64,000 nucleotides of DNA from Gordionus sp. m RMFG-2023. Its lineage: Eukaryota; Nematomorpha; Gordioida; Chordodea; Parachordodidae. The stretch covers positions 37,053,561 to 37,117,560 of the forward strand of contig NC_088775.1 of NCBI RefSeq assembly GCF_954871325.1, read 5' to 3'. Position 1 is the stretch's first letter. Each line of letters opens with the position of its first letter. This document shows, piece by piece, positions 45,011-55,658 of this stretch. A model generated the notes under the pieces. That model saw only the letters and a program-made list of their open reading frames with translations. It was not told the origin of the DNA and ran no database searches. The position numbers and the translations under genes are program-made.

Positions 45011-45790
45011 ATGGAACCAATCATTGTACCATAGATATTTTCGACCTTGCTGAATTTCAAACCCTTCATCAAATATATCAGGCGCCGACCCTGGTTCACC
45101 ACGGGGAAGTAGTATTGGATATACCATGGGATCTAAATTTGAACTTAAAACGTTAAGTTTAATTAGATCGTTGCCATTAATATAGGATAAAATTTTATAT
45201 CTCTTTTAAAAGGAGGTTCGCCATCCATTTGTGAAAATATGGCTACATCATTCATAGAAAGTAGATTATAAAGGCGGTGGTGGCTAGAACGATCTCCCCT
45301 ATAGATCATATTAAGGTTAGGTATTATTGTATTAGAATTGGTAGCAAATGCCAAGGCAGACTGTTTAACCTTACCTAAAATTTTAAAAGAAGTGTAAGAA
45401 TTAATTTCCCCTATTAACTTATCTAAATCTTTCATTATATCTATGGCGAATTCAGTATTGGCAGGATGTTGAATATGATTTGCTATGGCCTGTGTGGTAT
45501 CTAATATATATAACTGTGAATAGGTATGCTGAGTATTAGGTGGAGGGTATAGGTGAGATGTACAGTGATATATTTGGCCAGCACTTTGAAGCAATTAGGT
45601 ACACTATGAGTAAACTCAGATATTTGCTATTTGAGCATCCATAGAAGCAAACGCTACAGCTGAATTGTGGAACGTATATGTAGCATAAAATGCTAATGTA
45701 AGTCTTAGGGGTTAGATAAAAGATTCTGTAAAGTTTAACTTTCCCCTTATGGAAATAATACATGAATTTAGAGTAGGTCATTCAGCTATA
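45011..45790 (-). pseudogene. Helitron Rep/helicase, N-terminal part
   Basis: On the minus strand: FHNSAVAFASMDAQ (about 45,675-45,630), then QSAGQIYHCTSHLYPPP, HTYSQLYILDTTQAIANHI, SALAFATNSNTIIPNLN and MNDVAIFSQMDGEPPFKRDI (frame 45,163-45,594). After one frameshift come NLDPMVYPILLPRGEPGSAP and GRKYLWYNDWF, ending at the insertion point. This is the Helitron_like_N region in the usual order. Relatives have a further stretch of about 100-200 residues before the ITFTCN block; that stretch is missing here. Confidence 0.85.
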
Positions 45791-45864
45791 AAATTTAAAG
45801 AGAAACAAAACTGATAAACTACATTCATAGGCCCGCAAGTAGTTATTAAGGGTTTATCAGCATA

Positions 45865-46235
45865 ATTGTTAAAAAAGATGTATTTAAACTTTTAGCAAAT
45901 CCGGGTAGAGATAGTACGAATCATAGTAATTTTATGTTATAAAACAATGGGGGGTAACGGGTTATAACAATATTTTGGGGTGGAGGTAAAGATACTAAGG
46001 CTAGCGCAAGGGCGAATCATAGTAATTTTATGTTTAAAACAGTGGGGGGTAACGGGTTATAACGATAATTTGTGGTGGAGGTAAGAATACTAATAGAGGT
46101 ATTACATGTTTATGCTCAGTTATTAAGAGAGCCTAATTAGAATAAATGTTAGGGATGATTTGTTTAAACTTTTGGCGAAACGAGCTAGAACAAGCGCGAA
46201 TCATAGCAGTTTTATATATCACCACACATCTCACC
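45865..46235. repeat. Tandem repeats upstream of the Helitron
   Basis: Two copies of about 105 bases contain GCGAATCATAGTAATTTTAT and ACAGTGGGGGGTAACGGGTT (about 45,912-46,005 and 46,013-46,110). The motif TTTAAACTTTTRGCRAAWC, followed by RCGAATCATAG, recurs at about 45,880 and 46,165. They may belong to the Helitron's 5' region. Confidence 0.65.
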
Positions 46236-46239
46236 TACC

Positions 46240-47825
46240 CAGCCTACCTATCCACAGTTATATGAATTAGATACTACACAGACCATAACAAATCGTATTC
46301 AACATCATGACAATACTGAATGTAACATAAACATCTTAGCACTACTATCAATTATTTCAACATAAATAATATTTCTATATTAGCCATAAAATATATAATG
46401 TTGCAGAGCTTATAATAAATACCTGGAATTGAAATCGTTTCATTTATGATTATTTATTTTTAGTTGAGCAGATATTACATTTAGCTCAAACTATATTATT
46501 ATTTTTTGATATTTTGAAAAAATTTCCTCATATTCTCAAATTAAATTTAGATGGTGTTGACACATCATAATGGCAAAAATATCTTACAAACATAATAGCT
46601 TAATAGAAACTATTGTTCTACAATTACTAAATCTTCCTCATCTTCAAAAAAAAACTTCTACTTTCGTTTTCGGTAATACTCATTTTAAGAATAAAATATG
46701 ATTTAAAATAATTTATAATTTTTTGGATAACTTAGGTAATAAATTTAATATTTAAATAAAGAATGTGGATTTACAGTTTATAATAAAAATATATACTTTC
46801 TAAAACTTAAATGTAAAACAAAAATTGACCGATATTTGATTCAAATAAATGTTTTCTTAGACAATATTAACTTAGTAAAAAATAAATATGTAATATCAAA
46901 TTATATTTTTTTAAATTCTATAATTAATGTTTCTCCATGACAGAGTCTTGTTCCGATCTTATTCATTATTATCGTTTTATCTAATAATTTTAATCAATAG
47001 GTTATAAATACAGTTATCAATTTCTAGTTGTCGAGATCCAATCAATTTCTTTTCTTTGTATGAATATACACCAAACCGATCAATTTCTTTCTGAAAAAGA
47101 AGTAATGTAAGAATTTGAGTCTGGGATTATTTTTTATGAAAGTTATTATCTTCCACATATTTAAGCTATTAAATATATCGGTCTTTTACTTCTGAAATAT
47201 GATAACACTTAAGATATCTTGATTATAATCACCTTGTAATGCCAAATTCTTAATATTATCACAGATGTTCCCTTTTTATTGGGGATCCGATTAATAACGA
47301 ACAGGTGAGCTTATGTATTTAGATTATTTCTCTTTTTCAAACGTACCCTTAATTTTTTATCTTAAGGTAGAGACATTAGAAAATTAGGGTATGATTGTAT
47401 TGTGTGTTTTCCAAATTAAGCATGGTGCGTAGCCAAAGTACATTTATCCATTTGCATTTACAACTATAAGATAGCTAAATGTTAAAGAATAGTTTAAAAT
47501 TTTTCATTCAAAATATTTATTAGTATCTAACTTCTTCAACAGCTGATTTCAAAGCTTTTTTGTATTGATTTGCTTCTTATATTTTATTGACGATGCCCAT
47601 CTTTTCCAAATAAATGAACATTATGTAATCTAAATTTGCAACTAGTAAATAAGACTATAATTAAATCAATGTTGATAATACATTTAAAATAAATTGTAAC
47701 CTAACTAGATTGATAAACCTGCTTTAAATACATATTAATATTCACCGATAACATTTTTGAGTATTTAACCAGGTCAAAAACTCCCTCGGTCAATTGACTG
47801 ACTTGCCACCCCTGATTTTAAATAC
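46240..47825. other. AT-rich stretch, no gene recognised
   Basis: Short open stretches occur (for example HLAQTILLFFDILKKFPHIL near 46,470, and ETIVLQLLNLPHLQKKTSTF near 46,605) after a TTTTTAG acceptor-like site. I cannot join or identify them. They could be host exons or relics. Confidence 0.3.
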
Positions 47826-47832
47826 TAGTTTC

Positions 47833-48845
47833 TAGGGCTGTGCCGATCCACATATTTTTCACCGATCCGATCAGATATTGGTTCAAAACCGATCCGATAT
47901 TTATATTGATTTTCATCACCCCTCTTTGAACCAAATGTAATTAAGAAACCAATATTTTTTATGCAAAAGAATTATGCATTTAATTTAATTTTTTTATTTC
48001 AACTATAATTTTAAAAAAATTATATTATAATAGATAAAATAAATATAATAATATATCCATTTTATGTTGTTGGTTTATAAAATTATAATATTTAACATAT
48101 AAAATTATAATGTATTAGATTTTAAATAAATATCTAGATTTTCAGGTAAAGGATCAGAATATTTCCAAATATTAGTTTTATTAAGAATGGCTGATATTGT
48201 TGGGTGACTTTGAGGGCACTTTTTTAAAAAATTTGATTTGTTTTTTAATATTTCTCGTTCTTTTTGTATTCACTCTTCGAATTCCGTTTTACGGAATCAC
48301 TTTAAATGTTTCCTAATATTCGTTGTATTAAATGAATTTTTCAGTATTCCTCCCCGTGAAATTAGAATTCCGCAGATAACGCATTCTGCAAAATTCTCTT
48401 TATCTTCCATTTCAGAAACCATATTTAAAATAATTCTTTTATTTAAAGTATAAATAATAAAATTGGTGTTATTTTTTTAAAAAATTAAAAATAAATAAAA
48501 CTTTGGGTGTTCCTTTCTATTTTTATAAAAAAAATTTAAAATCTATTTAAAAAAATAAATAACATTTGCATTGTTTAAGAAAAAATTATTTAGAAAATAT
48601 TATTAATGTAAAATAGAAACTCACTGAAACTCGGAAAAATTTATTATTTTTTTTAAATATTTTTTATTAAAAAAATAATAAATATGATGTAATAATAATT
48701 CAGTTTCATTACTCAAAAGTTTTAAGAATTGCATTTTTAGTAAAAGAATCGGATCGGGGTTTTTACAGGTATCGGTCCGATCCGATATTTTTGGGAAATG
48801 CTAAATATTGGTACCGATCCGATATTTAATATCGGCACAGCCCTA
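47833..48845 (-). mobile_element. hAT element with TAGGGCTGTGCCGAT ends
   Basis: The left end TAGGGCTGTGCCGATCCACA and right end ATATCGGCACAGCCCTA are inverted repeats. Subterminal zones carry iterated ACCGATCCGATATT motifs. Flanks CTAGTTTC (47,825-47,832) and TTAGTTTC (48,846-48,853) form an 8-bp target duplication with one difference. A BED zinc-finger remnant of the transposase is inside on the minus strand; the catalytic domain is gone. It is a 1.0-kb deletion derivative. Confidence 0.88.
48150..48410 (-). pseudogene. BED zinc finger remnant of hAT transposase
   Basis: From 48,410 downward: MEDKENFAECVICGILISRG, then GILKNSFNTTNIRKHLK. This is a BED finger: C-x2-C (CVIC) followed by N-x-x-x-HL with the first histidine. 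A stop replaces the residue after HLK, and the second histidine is not clear. Downstream FLK...HPTISAILNKTNIWKYS can be read. The plus-strand open frame over the same bases is only a shadow. Confidence 0.7.
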
Positions 48846-49007
48846 TTAGTTTCGCATTACTGACCAACCCTAGGCGCTTTTACGCGAACTTGCTTATATG
48901 ACGAAGCCGAAAACTATACAATACTTTATATCAAACAATAAAAAAAAATTGCCTTATATTAATAAATCGTTATGAATGTTACTTACCCAAATTTTGATAA
49001 ATACATG

Positions 49008-50529
49008 CAGTGGCGTATCCAGGATTTTCTTATGGTGGTGGGGGGGGGGGGGGGGGATTTTTGAGGGCTTCCTATTTTTTATTATTTAGTCAGGTATATT
49101 ATATTTAATAAAGTTTTTTTAAATGTAAAGTTTAAATAAATTTTAATGTCATTTTTTTTATAAAATTTGCTTTAAAAACTAGCCTCATCTTAAATTCTCA
49201 TACATACAATATAAGTAGAATATAATTTTTTTAGTGTGTATAAAATATTGACTAGAAAATAATTTAAAAAACAAGTTTTTTTTAACTTCTTATCAAATAC
49301 AATATTATACAAAAATTTTTATTAAATACTAAAATTATAATGTGATTTTTAATTTTCGTAGGAATGTTGCCAATTCATCAAGAATTTCGTTTGTCGTTGG
49401 AACCAAATCTCTGTGGATATTTAACAGAGCTAACCCATTTAGAAGAGATTCGGAAGTAGTACTTCGTAAATATTTTTCAACCTTCTCAAGTTGGAAAAAG
49501 TTCTTTCATTCGTACATGTTGTTATGCAAACATGCAAAAATATAAAGCAATTTCAAATTATTAGGAAATTGAGCCAAGGTTTCTTTACACCGATTGAGCG
49601 CATCAATAGCATGCCCAGGTAAAATAGCTAAACATAATAAATATTTATACCACAATTCGAATTCACTGATTAAATTTATTTCAGTATCAATATCATAGGA
49701 ATAAAATTTTGCTAAATATTTAATTTTACCAATAGTGGCATTAAAAAACGAAGAAGGATCTTTGGGTAATAAAATTTGAAACTTATTTTTTTATCTAAAA
49801 CCCGTACTTTTATTTGCGATAAAAAAGTATCTAAGAATGGGATGAAAATGGATATTTTATAATATTCTTCAGTTGAGCCCATATTTATTTTACATCTCAA
49901 TAATTGTCTAGGTGCTAGACGAGGTATAATTAGTGTTATATAATAAAATTTAGCCTTCGATTCAACGTGTAGATAATATTATGAAAATATTCATCTATAT
50001 TCATTCTTATTGTATCTATCTGTTCTATATATTTTTCGCCAAATCAATAACCTGAACCAAATCTAAATTTGGTTTTTGTAAATTTCTACAAAAACTCTGA
50101 TTGATTAATTGAATTCAAATGATATAGCTTCTGACGACGACACATTACTTTTTTCATGCTCAGCCTTATTTAACTTTTTATTTCAATTTCTTCTATTCTA
50201 CAAAATGGAAGTAAAATATTTAAAAAATTATAGATATTTATTAATAATTAAAATATTATTAAAAATACTTATTAATTCTAACTCACTAATAATTTTGAAT
50301 TTAATAAAATAATTATATATAATAAAATAAATAACCGTTTGATTTCAATTTCTTTGACTAAAAAATATTTCCATTTTATTAATATTTTTGAATAATGTTA
50401 ATATACTCACAAGGAAAGGAAATTTTAATATAATTTATTTATAAAAAGTAAGTTTTATGTTGGAAAATTGATATTCAAAATTTGTAAAATTTTAATTGAG
50501 GGGCCCCCCCCCCATTGGTTACGCGCCTG
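49008..50529 (-). mobile_element. hAT element with CAGTGGCGTA ends
   Basis: The left end CAGTGGCGTATCCAGGATTT and right end CATTGGTTACGCGCCTG are inverted repeats, each followed by a G or C homopolymer (about 18 G near 49,043, 10 C near 50,504). The 8-bp repeat AATACATG flanks it exactly (49,000-49,007 and 50,530-50,537). A decayed transposase C-terminal part lies inside on the minus strand. The CAGTGGCGTA-CCA type of end is common in hAT elements of animals. Confidence 0.92.
49330..49930 (-). pseudogene. hAT transposase C-terminal part (ZMYM1-like)
   Basis: From about 49,900 down: STEEYYKISIFIPFLDTFLS, then KFEIWYKYLLCLAILPGHAI and NRCKETLAQFPNNLKLLYIF. After that comes the dimerisation block NERTFSNLRRLK and, one frameshift later, KYLRSTTSESLLNGLALLNI followed by HRDLVP. 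The order matches the C-terminal third of ZMYM1/THAP-associated hAT transposases. The N-terminal two-thirds are absent, consistent with the 1.5-kb size of the element. Inactive. Confidence 0.8.
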
Positions 50530-50609
50530 AATACATGTTTTTGAAACAAATTTTTAAAATACCTTAATTTTATTATATTAATTATTTGCAATTTTTCTAA
50601 ATCAATGTT

Positions 50610-52116
50610 GGTCATTCCACGTCAAATGAGCAAAAAAAGAGATTTTCAGCAGACCCCCTTCGATTTTTAAAAATTTGGTAAGCAAAGGTTAGTGTAGTTA
50701 AGAAATAGCCAAAATTTTAGCCTCCTAACATTTATATTTTTGAAGATATTAGGGTTCAAAGTGGAAAAAATGACGTATTTTTACCATTATCTGCCTTCAT
50801 TCAATTAAGCATATCTTCAAAACAACATAATTGTAAATAACAAATTTAATATCAAAATTTCGTAGAGATTCTACCTTTAGATAAAAAAAAAATTTTTCCA
50901 ATTTCCGGGAATTTTATTTAATATATAAGGACTAAAAACGATTTTTTGGAAATAATACGACCTTCAATTTTTTAAAAAAATTTAGTAGACATTACTAAAC
51001 TCTTCCTTTATATTTATAAAAAAAATTGGTCTTGGACGCGGCATCTTCATTCTCAAAATAAAAATGTATAAAAAAGTGTAAAAATATTTTCCCGATAGGG
51101 GGTCTTTGTATAGAATATTAATCAGTTTTAATGGTTTTTCTTGAACAATTTGATATAATTTAAAGGATTATTCATCTTAAAAGTGAAAATAACAATAAAT
51201 GGGGCTTTCAATCAATTATAGAAATTATTATCGATAAAGCCTCACTTGTAAATTAAAATAGCAATAAATGAGTGTTTCAATCAATAAAATAAATAAAAAT
51301 TGATTAATCATTCAATAACCATGCTCACTAAAATCCTAAATATGGATTAACGAGCGAAATATAGATCCAACAACTGATCTAACAGAGCTAAAGAACGGAA
51401 TGTAGAGCAATAGATAAGCGATTTAATAGGATTTACCAGAGTAACAAGCAAAACTATGTATTCTTAGAAATGGCATATTAATCTTTCATTCTTTTATTTC
51501 AACGCAACAATCGTTGTATCATACGAAGGTTAATATTTAATTTTATGTGATTTATACTTCAGGATGAAGTATAAAGTTATCATTGGAATAGGGCTCAATC
51601 CACTCTTCACCCTTTTGTTACTGATTAATTTATAATTTTATACAAAGACGCCCCCTTTCGGGAAAATATTTATATTATTTCTAAACATTTTTATCGATTT
51701 TGAGAATGAAGATGGCCGCGTCCCAGACCATTTTATAAATATAAAGGAAGAGTTTAGTAATTTCTATTAAATTTTTTTTAAAAATTGAAGATCGTATTAT
51801 TTCCAAAACTCGTTTTTAGTCATTATAAAAATGGCTGGAAATTGGGGAAAAAAAAGTAGAATCTTTGTACGAAATTTTGATATTAAATTTGTTATTTACA
51901 ATTATGTAGTTTTTAAGATATGCTTAATTAAATGAAGGCAGATAATGATAAAAATAAGTTATTTATGCCACTTTGAATCCTTATATCTTCAAAAATATAA
52001 ATGTTAAGAGGCTAAAAATTTTGCTATTTCTTAGTTACATTGACCTTCTTTGCTTACCAAATTTTAAAAATCGAAGGGGGTTGGCCGAATCGTGGTTGGT
52101 TTGTTATGGAATGACC
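50610..52116. mobile_element. 1.5-kb foldback element with about 500-bp arms, GGTCATTCCA ends
   Basis: The left end GGTCATTCCACGTC and right end TTGTTATGGAATGACC are inverted repeats. Matching arms run about 50,610-51,120 and 51,620-52,116; they share CCCCCTTCGATTTTTAAAAA, TTGGTAAGCAAAGG, GTAGAATCTTTGTACG-like and GATAGGGGGTCTTTGTA blocks. Almost the whole unit is palindromic, with a 500-bp AT-rich loop. No transposase and no clear target duplication. The minor frame at 51,973-52,170 lies in the arm and is not a gene. Confidence 0.85.
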
Positions 52117-52119
52117 CTG

Positions 52120-52760
52120 TTACAAAAACATTTTTATTGCTTCTTAATCTTACACCTACAAAATAAGTAAGATATGGATAAAATTTGGTTAAAGATTATA
52201 AATCAATGCGAATATCGGACTTAATTTTTTAAAATCCATATAGGCACATCTACCTCCAGAATAAATATTTTCGATTTCTAGGTCAATATTATATCCTAGA
52301 AATGGTAAATGTATGAGAAAAAACACAGGAAGAAGCTATTCTATTCGTTTCTTTTACTAAATCATAGCTATTTTTTATTCAAATGTGTTAATAAAAATTA
52401 TTATTTTTAGCCAATCAAATAGTGCCCATATTTGCAAATAAAAAAATAATTAGAAACGATTAAATAACAAAAAATTCAAAGATGAAGATCACGCAAATAT
52501 TGATAGTGAATGTGATATTATAATCGAACATTTTAATATATTCATTTTCAATTTCGAAGGATAGTAAATATCTTAAATCAATATTTGTATAAAAATTATA
52601 AATAAATATAATATATTTTAAAAAACGGAAAATATAAAACCCGAGCCGAGGAGAAATTATTTTAAAAATCTGGGCTGGGCCGTGTAAATGGTATCTCTCC
52701 AGGTCTCTGGTTTATATATCCTTTCTGAAGATGAAAATTATGTGCTAGCCAAAAAGCATA
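52120..52760. other. AT-rich stretch with one G+C-rich block
   Basis: Nothing coding. A block near 52,640-52,715 (ACCCGAGCCGAGG, CTGGGCTGGGCCGTG, CCAGGTCTCTGG) resembles a hAT MITE end like the one at 25,952, without a partner. Confidence 0.3.
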
Positions 52761-52764
52761 TACC

Positions 52765-53985
52765 TAGTGTTGCGTAATCGGCTAAAAACTACGCCTAAGC
52801 TAAGCCTAAAAATCGGCTAAGGCTATTAGGCTAAGCCTAATTAGGTAAGCCTAAAAATCGGCTAAGCCTAATTAGGTTAAGCCTAAAAATCGGCTAAGAA
52901 AATATAAATCTGCTAAAATTAAACTAGTCAAAATTCTGCATCGATGCTTAGTATTAATTATTATTTATTAATTTTAGTAAAATAATTTATTTTATTTATA
53001 TTTAATGTAAATATTTTATTATTATCAACAAATAAACATGATATGATTTAATATTTTTTATTTATATTATTATATTTTGAAATGAAAATAAATTTATTTA
53101 TTTGATGTTATTTTAATAAAAAAAATAATATGCTGCTATATTGTAAAAATGTAATATTCTTTTTAATATAATTTATTAGTGATTTTCACAATCTTCTTTG
53201 TAAATACATCTTTTATTGAGAAATTATATTGTAAATTTTATTAGATAAATTAAACAATCTTTTAGGTGAAATCTTTTATAATTTTTTTAAAATTATCTAT
53301 TCTTTATTAAATGAGGTGGATTTTATGAAACTTTTTTGATGATTTTATATGATCTTTTTAAGGATAATATTTTAATGTGACAATTGTCATAATCGTTATT
53401 TTATAAGTTTTTTGAATTTTTTTGAAGAAAATAGGTTAAAATAAGTATTAATAACATGTGTAAATATAAATTTGGTGAAGATGTACCAATGAAAAGTGAC
53501 AATTGTCATAATCGTTATTTTTAAAGTTTTTTTAATTTTTTTGACGACAATAAGTTAAAATAAGTATTAATAACATGTTTAAATAAAAATTTAGTGAAGA
53601 TGTACCATAGAAAATTGACAATTGTCATAATCGTTATTTTATAAGTTTTTTGAATTTTTTTGAAGAAAATATTTTATAATAAGTATTAATAAGATGTTTA
53701 AATAAAAATTTAGTGAAGATGTACCATAGAAAAGTGACAATTGTCATAATCGTTATTTTATAAGTTTTTTGAATTTAACAAATTGACTAATTTATTTTAG
53801 CCAATTTTTAGGCTTAGCCCATTTTTAGGCTTAGCCTAATTAGGTTTAGCCGATTTTAAAGCTTAGCCTAATTAGGTTTAGCCGATTTTTAGGCTTTACC
53901 TAATTAGGCTTAGCCGATTTTTCCACCTAAAATCTCAGCCAAGCCGTTTTTTAGTCGGCTAAAATTAGCCGATTACGCAACACTA
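52765..53985. mobile_element. 1.2-kb hAT-like element with TAGTGTTGCGTAATCGGCTA ends
   Basis: The left end TAGTGTTGCGTAATCGGCTA and right end TAGCCGATTACGCAACACTA are perfect 20-bp inverted repeats. Subterminal zones on both sides are built of TAAGCCTAATTAGG and AAAAATCGGCTAAG iterations. The 8-bp repeat CATATACC flanks it exactly (52,757-52,764 and 53,986-53,993). The body (52,965-53,340) is the same as the inner arm of the 41,615-45,010 element. It is followed by four tandem units with TGACAATTGTCA (near 53,378, 53,497, 53,617 and 53,737; period about 119 bp). Non-coding. Looks young. Confidence 0.95.
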
Positions 53986-53989
53986 CATA

Positions 53990-55655
53990 TACCGTTAAAA
54001 TTTAACATAATGGTGGGATAGGCAAAGACACAAAGATTATATCTCAATGTCGATAAAAAAATTATTAGTAAATTTCAAATCCAATCAAATTTCTATTTAA
54101 AATTGGGTCAAAGTTTAATTTCTGGTTAAAATAAATAAATGAATAAAAAAAAATATTAGTTGAGATTCCATCTGACGAAAAATTTGGCTTCTTTTGCTAG
54201 GATGCATCTCGTCAAAATGATATTCAATTAAAATTAGCATTGGAAAATAATACCTGCTTAAAATTTGATTTTTTACAATATTATAATTTTTATTAGAATA
54301 TAAAATACAGCTGAAGGGGTAAAGTTTGCCAATACCTAAGAAAATGATTTTAATATAACCTGATTTTGGTGTACGTTTAGAACGTTTTTGGGAGGATAAC
54401 GAAGCTGATTTGTGAGATCTCTAAAATATTAGTCAAATATAGAAAAGACAATTAAACGAGGGAAAAAATAGTTATAATTTTTTCCATTTTATTTGTCTTT
54501 AAAAAACCGTTTTATGCGAAGATCCGGAATTTAATTTTTTCTCGTGTTTAGTAACAAGTCCATTAGGCGACACGCTGCTTCTTGCCCTTTTAGGACCTTA
54601 AATTTATAAATATATAAATACAATAATTAAGTTAAATGCGTATTTCTACATGGCCCGTTTTTGCCAGAATTAATTTTTTTGATGATTCGTAAATAAGAAA
54701 GGAAAATTTCATTTTGCAAAAATCTTTTAATTAGAAAGATTTCAGATCAAAAAATGAAGCTGCTCTCCCTGACATTGATGGGCAATAAGCAAGCCAAAAA
54801 ACGTCGCCATATATTGTTATCACGCCAGTGTGTCGCAGATTTCACAAAGGCAACACACAGCTTGGCACTTAAATTTTTCCCAGTATAAATTTTTATTTTA
54901 AAGTATTGTTATTCTAATGTATGCTTAACATCCTTGCTTTGTATAAAATTATTATATTTAATTATTAATATTGTCATTTGGATCATCATATAATCAAAAA
55001 ATTACAAATAAATGGAAATTATTTATAAATTTAATAAATGAGGATGCAACAACATCCATATTAAAATAATAATTTAAATTGCAGTAAGAAATAAAATGTA
55101 TCATTTGTATGAAATTTTGAATATTAATATTTATGAAAATTCTTATTCATATTTATTCAATAAATTTTCACAAATATCATTGTCGTTGTTGCCTAGAAAT
55201 AGCTATCGCAAAAGATAATGATTCAAATAATCCCTTTTCATAGTAAGTTTCCCTAAATGATAATTTTCTTTATCCTAATAATTTCTACTTAAAATTATAA
55301 TATATTAAGTTTTGAAAATAATCTTCAGCTTAACCAAACTCTTCAGTAAACATTAACACATAAAATTTTCTAAAAAACATGCAAATGCCTAATAACATCA
55401 AAGATACTTCATCAAAATACCGTAAGCTATGTCATATCTTATAAAATGGCTTCTGGTAATATATTACATATTAATTTTATTATGCTGTACCGACTTGTTA
55501 CCTTCCTTTTTAATAAATTTACTAGGTATTAACAAATATATTTATATAGACATGTATTTGCTATATGATATAAATAAAAAATAAATGATAATTTATCTTA
55601 TAAATTTTAAAAAATATTTTTTTGATATAGATCATCAATTCTATTTCAGATTTTT
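53990..55655. other. AT-rich stretch with one short frame
   Basis: A 44-codon plus-strand frame at 54,754-54,888 starts MKLLSLTLMGNKQAKKRRHI and is more G+C-rich than its surroundings; it is not recognised and may be chance. Otherwise nothing supportable. Confidence 0.3.
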
Positions 55656-55658
55656 CAG

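Noticed and set aside
46440-46720. Host gene exons after a TTTTTAG site
   Set aside because: Open stretches are short, in different frames and without a recognisable motif.
48238-48453. Plus-strand frame of 71 codons
   Set aside because: Antisense of the BED zinc-finger remnant on the minus strand.
49018-49065. Assembly gap or sequencing artefact at the G run
   Set aside because: It lies within a hAT end that has a matching C run at the other end and an exact target duplication, so it is probably real, though its length may be uncertain.
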